A stretch of DNA of 64,000 nt from Azospirillum sp. (GTDB lineage Bacteria; Pseudomonadota; Alphaproteobacteria; Azospirillales; Azospirillaceae): positions 62,001 through 126,000 of the forward strand of contig WGNK01000020.1 in assembly GCA_016124535.1 (NCBI GenBank). Direction: 5' to 3'. The position numbers were made by a program, and so were the translations under genes. Below the pieces are notes generated by a model, which was given only the letters and a program-made list of their open reading frames with translations, searched no databases and was not told the DNA's origin. Positions within the stretch are counted from its first letter, which is position 1; every line of letters starts with the position of its first letter. Positions 62,601 to 64,000 of the stretch are shown one piece after another.

Positions 62601-64000
62601 TCGGGCCGATGGGACCGGCGGCAATTGGGACGCCGATCTGGTCGGCAAGATGTTGAACCGGCACGGAGTCCGCAAGGATGACCTTCCCAAGGTCGAGCGC
62701 CTGAACCAAGAATTCCGCGAGTGGCTGCTGTCCGCTCCGGTCCGCGATCAGGTCGAGGAAGCCTACAACCGGTCATACCGCGGCTTTCGCGCGCCGGCCT
62801 ATAGCGACGCCCCGATCGCGATTCCGGGGCTCAACCCGGCCCTCAACGTCAACGGCTACCATTTCGCCGGGCTGCGGTGGGCGCTCGAGGCCGGCAAGGG
62901 GATCATCGCCGCCGATGTCGGGCTGGGCAAGACCGGTCGAGGCTTGATGCTGGCACGGCTGGCCCGGGCCACGGGGCAGGCCAAGAAACCAACATTCGTG
63001 GTTCCGAAGTCGGTGCTGGCCAATTGGTTGCGGGAAGCTGAGTTCTGGTTCCCAGGAAGCCGCTGCCTGGTGATTGGTGAGACCTACGCGACGGACAAGA
63101 AGGGCAACGTCACGTCTCGGGCCGATGACGCCGCGACCCGTCGTCGCAAATATCAAGACATGCAACAGAACGACTATGACTTCGTGTTCATTTCACAGCC
63201 GGCCTGGAACGACCTCGACGTTGATCCGATCACCAAGGGCCAATACGCCAACGGCGACTTCTGGACCAAGCGCGGCGACAAGCTGGGCAATGCCGGAGAC
63301 AAGCGGCTGAACCAGATCAGGACCGCTTATGATGAAGCCCTCGCCAAGCGCGAATTCAGAAAGCGGGAGGATACCGCGTACTTTGGCGATCTCGGGATCG
63401 ACATGCTGATCCTTGACGAGGGTCACGCCTTCAAGAACCTGTATGCCGCCAAGAATCGCTTTGGCGCGTCGCCTAAGTTCCTGGGCGGGTCCGGTTTGTC
63501 AAATCGCGCCCAGGATACCTATTTCAAGACCAGGCAGCTTCGTGAAGCGAATGGTGGCAAAGGCGTGTTCATGCTGACAGCCACCCCGACCAAGAATTCG
63601 CCGCTGGAAGTCTACTCGATGCTGTCGCACATCGCGCCGGAAGCGTTCGAGCGGATGGGCATCAAGAACAGCGAGGATTTCCTGGATCGGTTCTGCGAGT
63701 TCAAGAACGATACCATCCTGACCGTCGATGGCAAGATCGAGGACGCGCTGGTCACGGCCGGGTTCAAGAACCTGAACGAGCTGCGCGAGGTGATGAAGCG
63801 TTACATCGATCGCACGACCGCCGATGACGTGGGCCTGGGGCTCCCAGGCCGAGATGATCGCCAGCATCTGGTTGACATGACCGCCGAGCAGGAGGCGGTC
63901 TATCAGGAGCTGCGGGCGGCGGCGGCGGAAAACGATCGGGACGACACCGGCGAGGCGCACATCTTCAGCATCATGTCGAAGATGGGCAAGGCCAGCATCG
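59689..64000 (+). CDS. giant DarB-like DNA methylase-SNF2 helicase polyvalent protein, C-terminus outside window
   Basis: The frame is open from 59671 to the window edge, over 1,400 residues. Possible starts are GTG 59689 and GTG 59737; the latter gives VIIFLKAAVTGG and has AGGTC upstream. Then DGTYIAPHQAIRKKK, and from ~60700 an N6-adenine methylase (VLEPSCGTGAFAHTAPDG, AdoMet site; VIGNVPFGL, catalytic NxPF). From ~62900 an SNF2-type helicase follows: Walker A ADVGLGKTGRG, DEAH-like LILDEGHAFKNL, LTATPTKNSP. This layout resembles phage P1 DarB, packaged in virions to protect incoming DNA from restriction. Confidence 0.85.
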   Translation, partial: MTARSGNAIHHSQVSIVIIFLKAAVTGGAASDLFDTKIEVAGYTTKDGTYIAPHQAIRKKKRTLVRPISAAKQGDLFGGSPGPAPAKVKPASDRQRDMFASLDANKTSRAPTSSDVSREDVGVAPTPPPKGGGDARLPAVPLAASGFPIQNAVEGHYKDIDSFEAENGKLGNIAQTAMAYADMSRKGNDFNVSLRQILDSITDKRRSYFRMTSGKSRYASDYADVSLAATFLKRSTENNPKLLDKIRGPWALVALDEAGLGGVWAKHPHMAIGDMRKFAKWSRGYKARRSNAVKTKRGAKPDASADQEPSREETPATDKPIAWGVPAGTSKADRRVMNTMAAALLSAKAGADMTAEDRQVLAHYTGRGGIGDSLNEFYTDPAVAASMWSILANCGIDGGDVLEPSCGTGAFAHTAPDGARVVGVEMDATSARIAGILHGARHEVSNSSLERFATQDGRQFDAVIGNVPFGLRGATIRDDKPDLTTAEQYFVDTALDKAKDGGVVALIVPTGIMDSSTGRAFRERIMRKAGFLGAHRLPNTAFEAAHTGVTTDIVVFRKRPQEVAGALSTLSQDQLRALGVWDAEFLSGDYFTGSGAANVMGRMEEGWRAKAGMGHDITVNGSMHGVPEALARWSPAAAAVVNPELTVERILASLGDDAKAKRAAVNGAIKTPYQVAKLGDVRTINGVRYVLQGEPPRWHRADGETLAAVEDAHRIGELLDDLTEGRTKDRHHARAQLSEALDDYVKEHGLPARNKDLARWLSAPSMAMTEGASPAEHAERVKGAQRRVARLLGAVNDDGSYSDLVTGRDRAGESAALDTVATKLSLETGGFTVDQLSAAWGKGDRDAVTDHLFASPGYAVLPDGQTWTTLDSYLSGDLWDKLDQARAAAGHEGLAPEYRGKYAAQAAALEAAIAPQSLEDVEILVTSGFVTPAILTAWFTARRAEYQAENQNASWAPGLVNVSYQDGWWDLRADGTGGNWDADLVGKMLNRHGVRKDDLPKVERLNQEFREWLLSAPVRDQVEEAYNRSYRGFRAPAYSDAPIAIPGLNPALNVNGYHFAGLRWALEAGKGIIAADVGLGKTGRGLMLARLARATGQAKKPTFVVPKSVLANWLREAEFWFPGSRCLVIGETYATDKKGNVTSRADDAATRRRKYQDMQQNDYDFVFISQPAWNDLDVDPITKGQYANGDFWTKRGDKLGNAGDKRLNQIRTAYDEALAKREFRKREDTAYFGDLGIDMLILDEGHAFKNLYAAKNRFGASPKFLGGSGLSNRAQDTYFKTRQLREANGGKGVFMLTATPTKNSPLEVYSMLSHIAPEAFERMGIKNSEDFLDRFCEFKNDTILTVDGKIEDALVTAGFKNLNELREVMKRYIDRTTADDVGLGLPGRDDRQHLVDMTAEQEAVYQELRAAAAENDRDDTGEAHIFSIMSKMGKASI

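Larger units (their letters stand above)
24689..64000 (+). mobile_element. prophage integrated at tRNA-Arg(CCU); right end outside window
   Basis: From the integrase onwards gene content changes wholly to phage functions: lysis-lysogeny regulators, recombination, replication, terminase, portal and head proteins, polyvalent proteins, and a tRNA/tmRNA block. At least 39 kb is present. No second attachment site is seen, and the last gene is cut by the window, so the element continues. Major capsid, tail and lysis genes are not recognisable in the visible part. GC is slightly lower and more uneven than in the chromosome. Confidence 0.93.

Noticed and set aside
60844..62709. 621-residue minus-strand ORF opposite the giant methylase-helicase
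   Set aside because: Antisense to a frame with clear methylase motifs; composition typical of a shadow ORF.

Overview
The window is GC-rich bacterial DNA with two parts: about 24.7 kb of chromosome, then at least 39 kb of an integrated phage (prophage) that runs off the right edge. The host looks like an alphaproteobacterium, probably Rhodospirillales-like. Reasons are the high GC, the pyruvate dehydrogenase cluster whose E3 carries its own lipoyl domain, intracellular polyhydroxyalkanoate turnover, and a malyl-CoA lyase / mesaconyl-CoA hydratase pair. This assignment rests on gene content, not on a database search.

Chromosomal part (1-24688). It starts inside glgB (glycogen branching enzyme) and continues with dctA (C4-dicarboxylate uptake), a minus-strand aceE-aceF-lpd pyruvate dehydrogenase operon and a TAXI-type TRAP binding protein. 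A plus-strand carbon-assimilation group follows: a long CoA-transferase, a Chloroflexus-type malyl-CoA lyase and a mesaconyl-CoA hydratase. A low-GC pair (unknown small gene plus a dCTP-deaminase-like gene) sits inside this group. Next come a PHA depolymerase, a TauE/SafE-like membrane protein, protoporphyrinogen oxidase, purS-purC, cysK, and a coaBC-dut-Rrf2 operon. The chromosomal part ends at tRNA-Arg(CCU).

Prophage (about 24.7 kb to beyond 64 kb). A P4-type tyrosine integrase lies directly downstream of the tRNA-Arg, so that tRNA is the likely attachment site. Leftward genes (AlpA-like regulator, ThyX-signature mini-ORF, CI-like repressor) face a rightward Cro-like gene. Rightward genes encode recombination and replication (RecA-like ATPase, DUF669, PD-(D/E)XK nuclease, SF2 helicase, Toprim/DUF3987 primase-helicase, RecD/Dda-like helicase) around an AT-rich region with inverted iteron-like repeats. 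Then come a RuvC-like nuclease, small zinc proteins, a metallopeptidase, terminase subunits, a DNA methyltransferase with a PP-loop sulfur enzyme, portal, a large repeat protein, a RelA/SpoT-fold protein and a MuF-type head protein. The right end holds an InPase-domain protein and a giant DarB-like methylase-helicase that is cut by the window edge. Major capsid and tail genes are not visible and would have to lie beyond 64 kb. Most phage genes overlap by 1-4 bases, suggesting translational coupling.

The most striking part is a minus-strand unit at 55.5-58.7 kb. It encodes a complete circularly permuted (two-piece) tmRNA with the tag ANDNFLVADRLAA, an initiator-type tRNA-Met, tRNA-Pro(UGG), tRNA-Ser(UGA), a degenerate tRNA with CCU anticodon and tRNA-Thr(UGU), interleaved with small protein genes. 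A 15-bp palindrome of the form TACCC-N5-GGGTA recurs at six places in the prophage, including just upstream of this unit, and probably marks the repressor regulon. Three phage proteins near the head genes also share a short hydrophobic (V/I)LFLKA-type tag.
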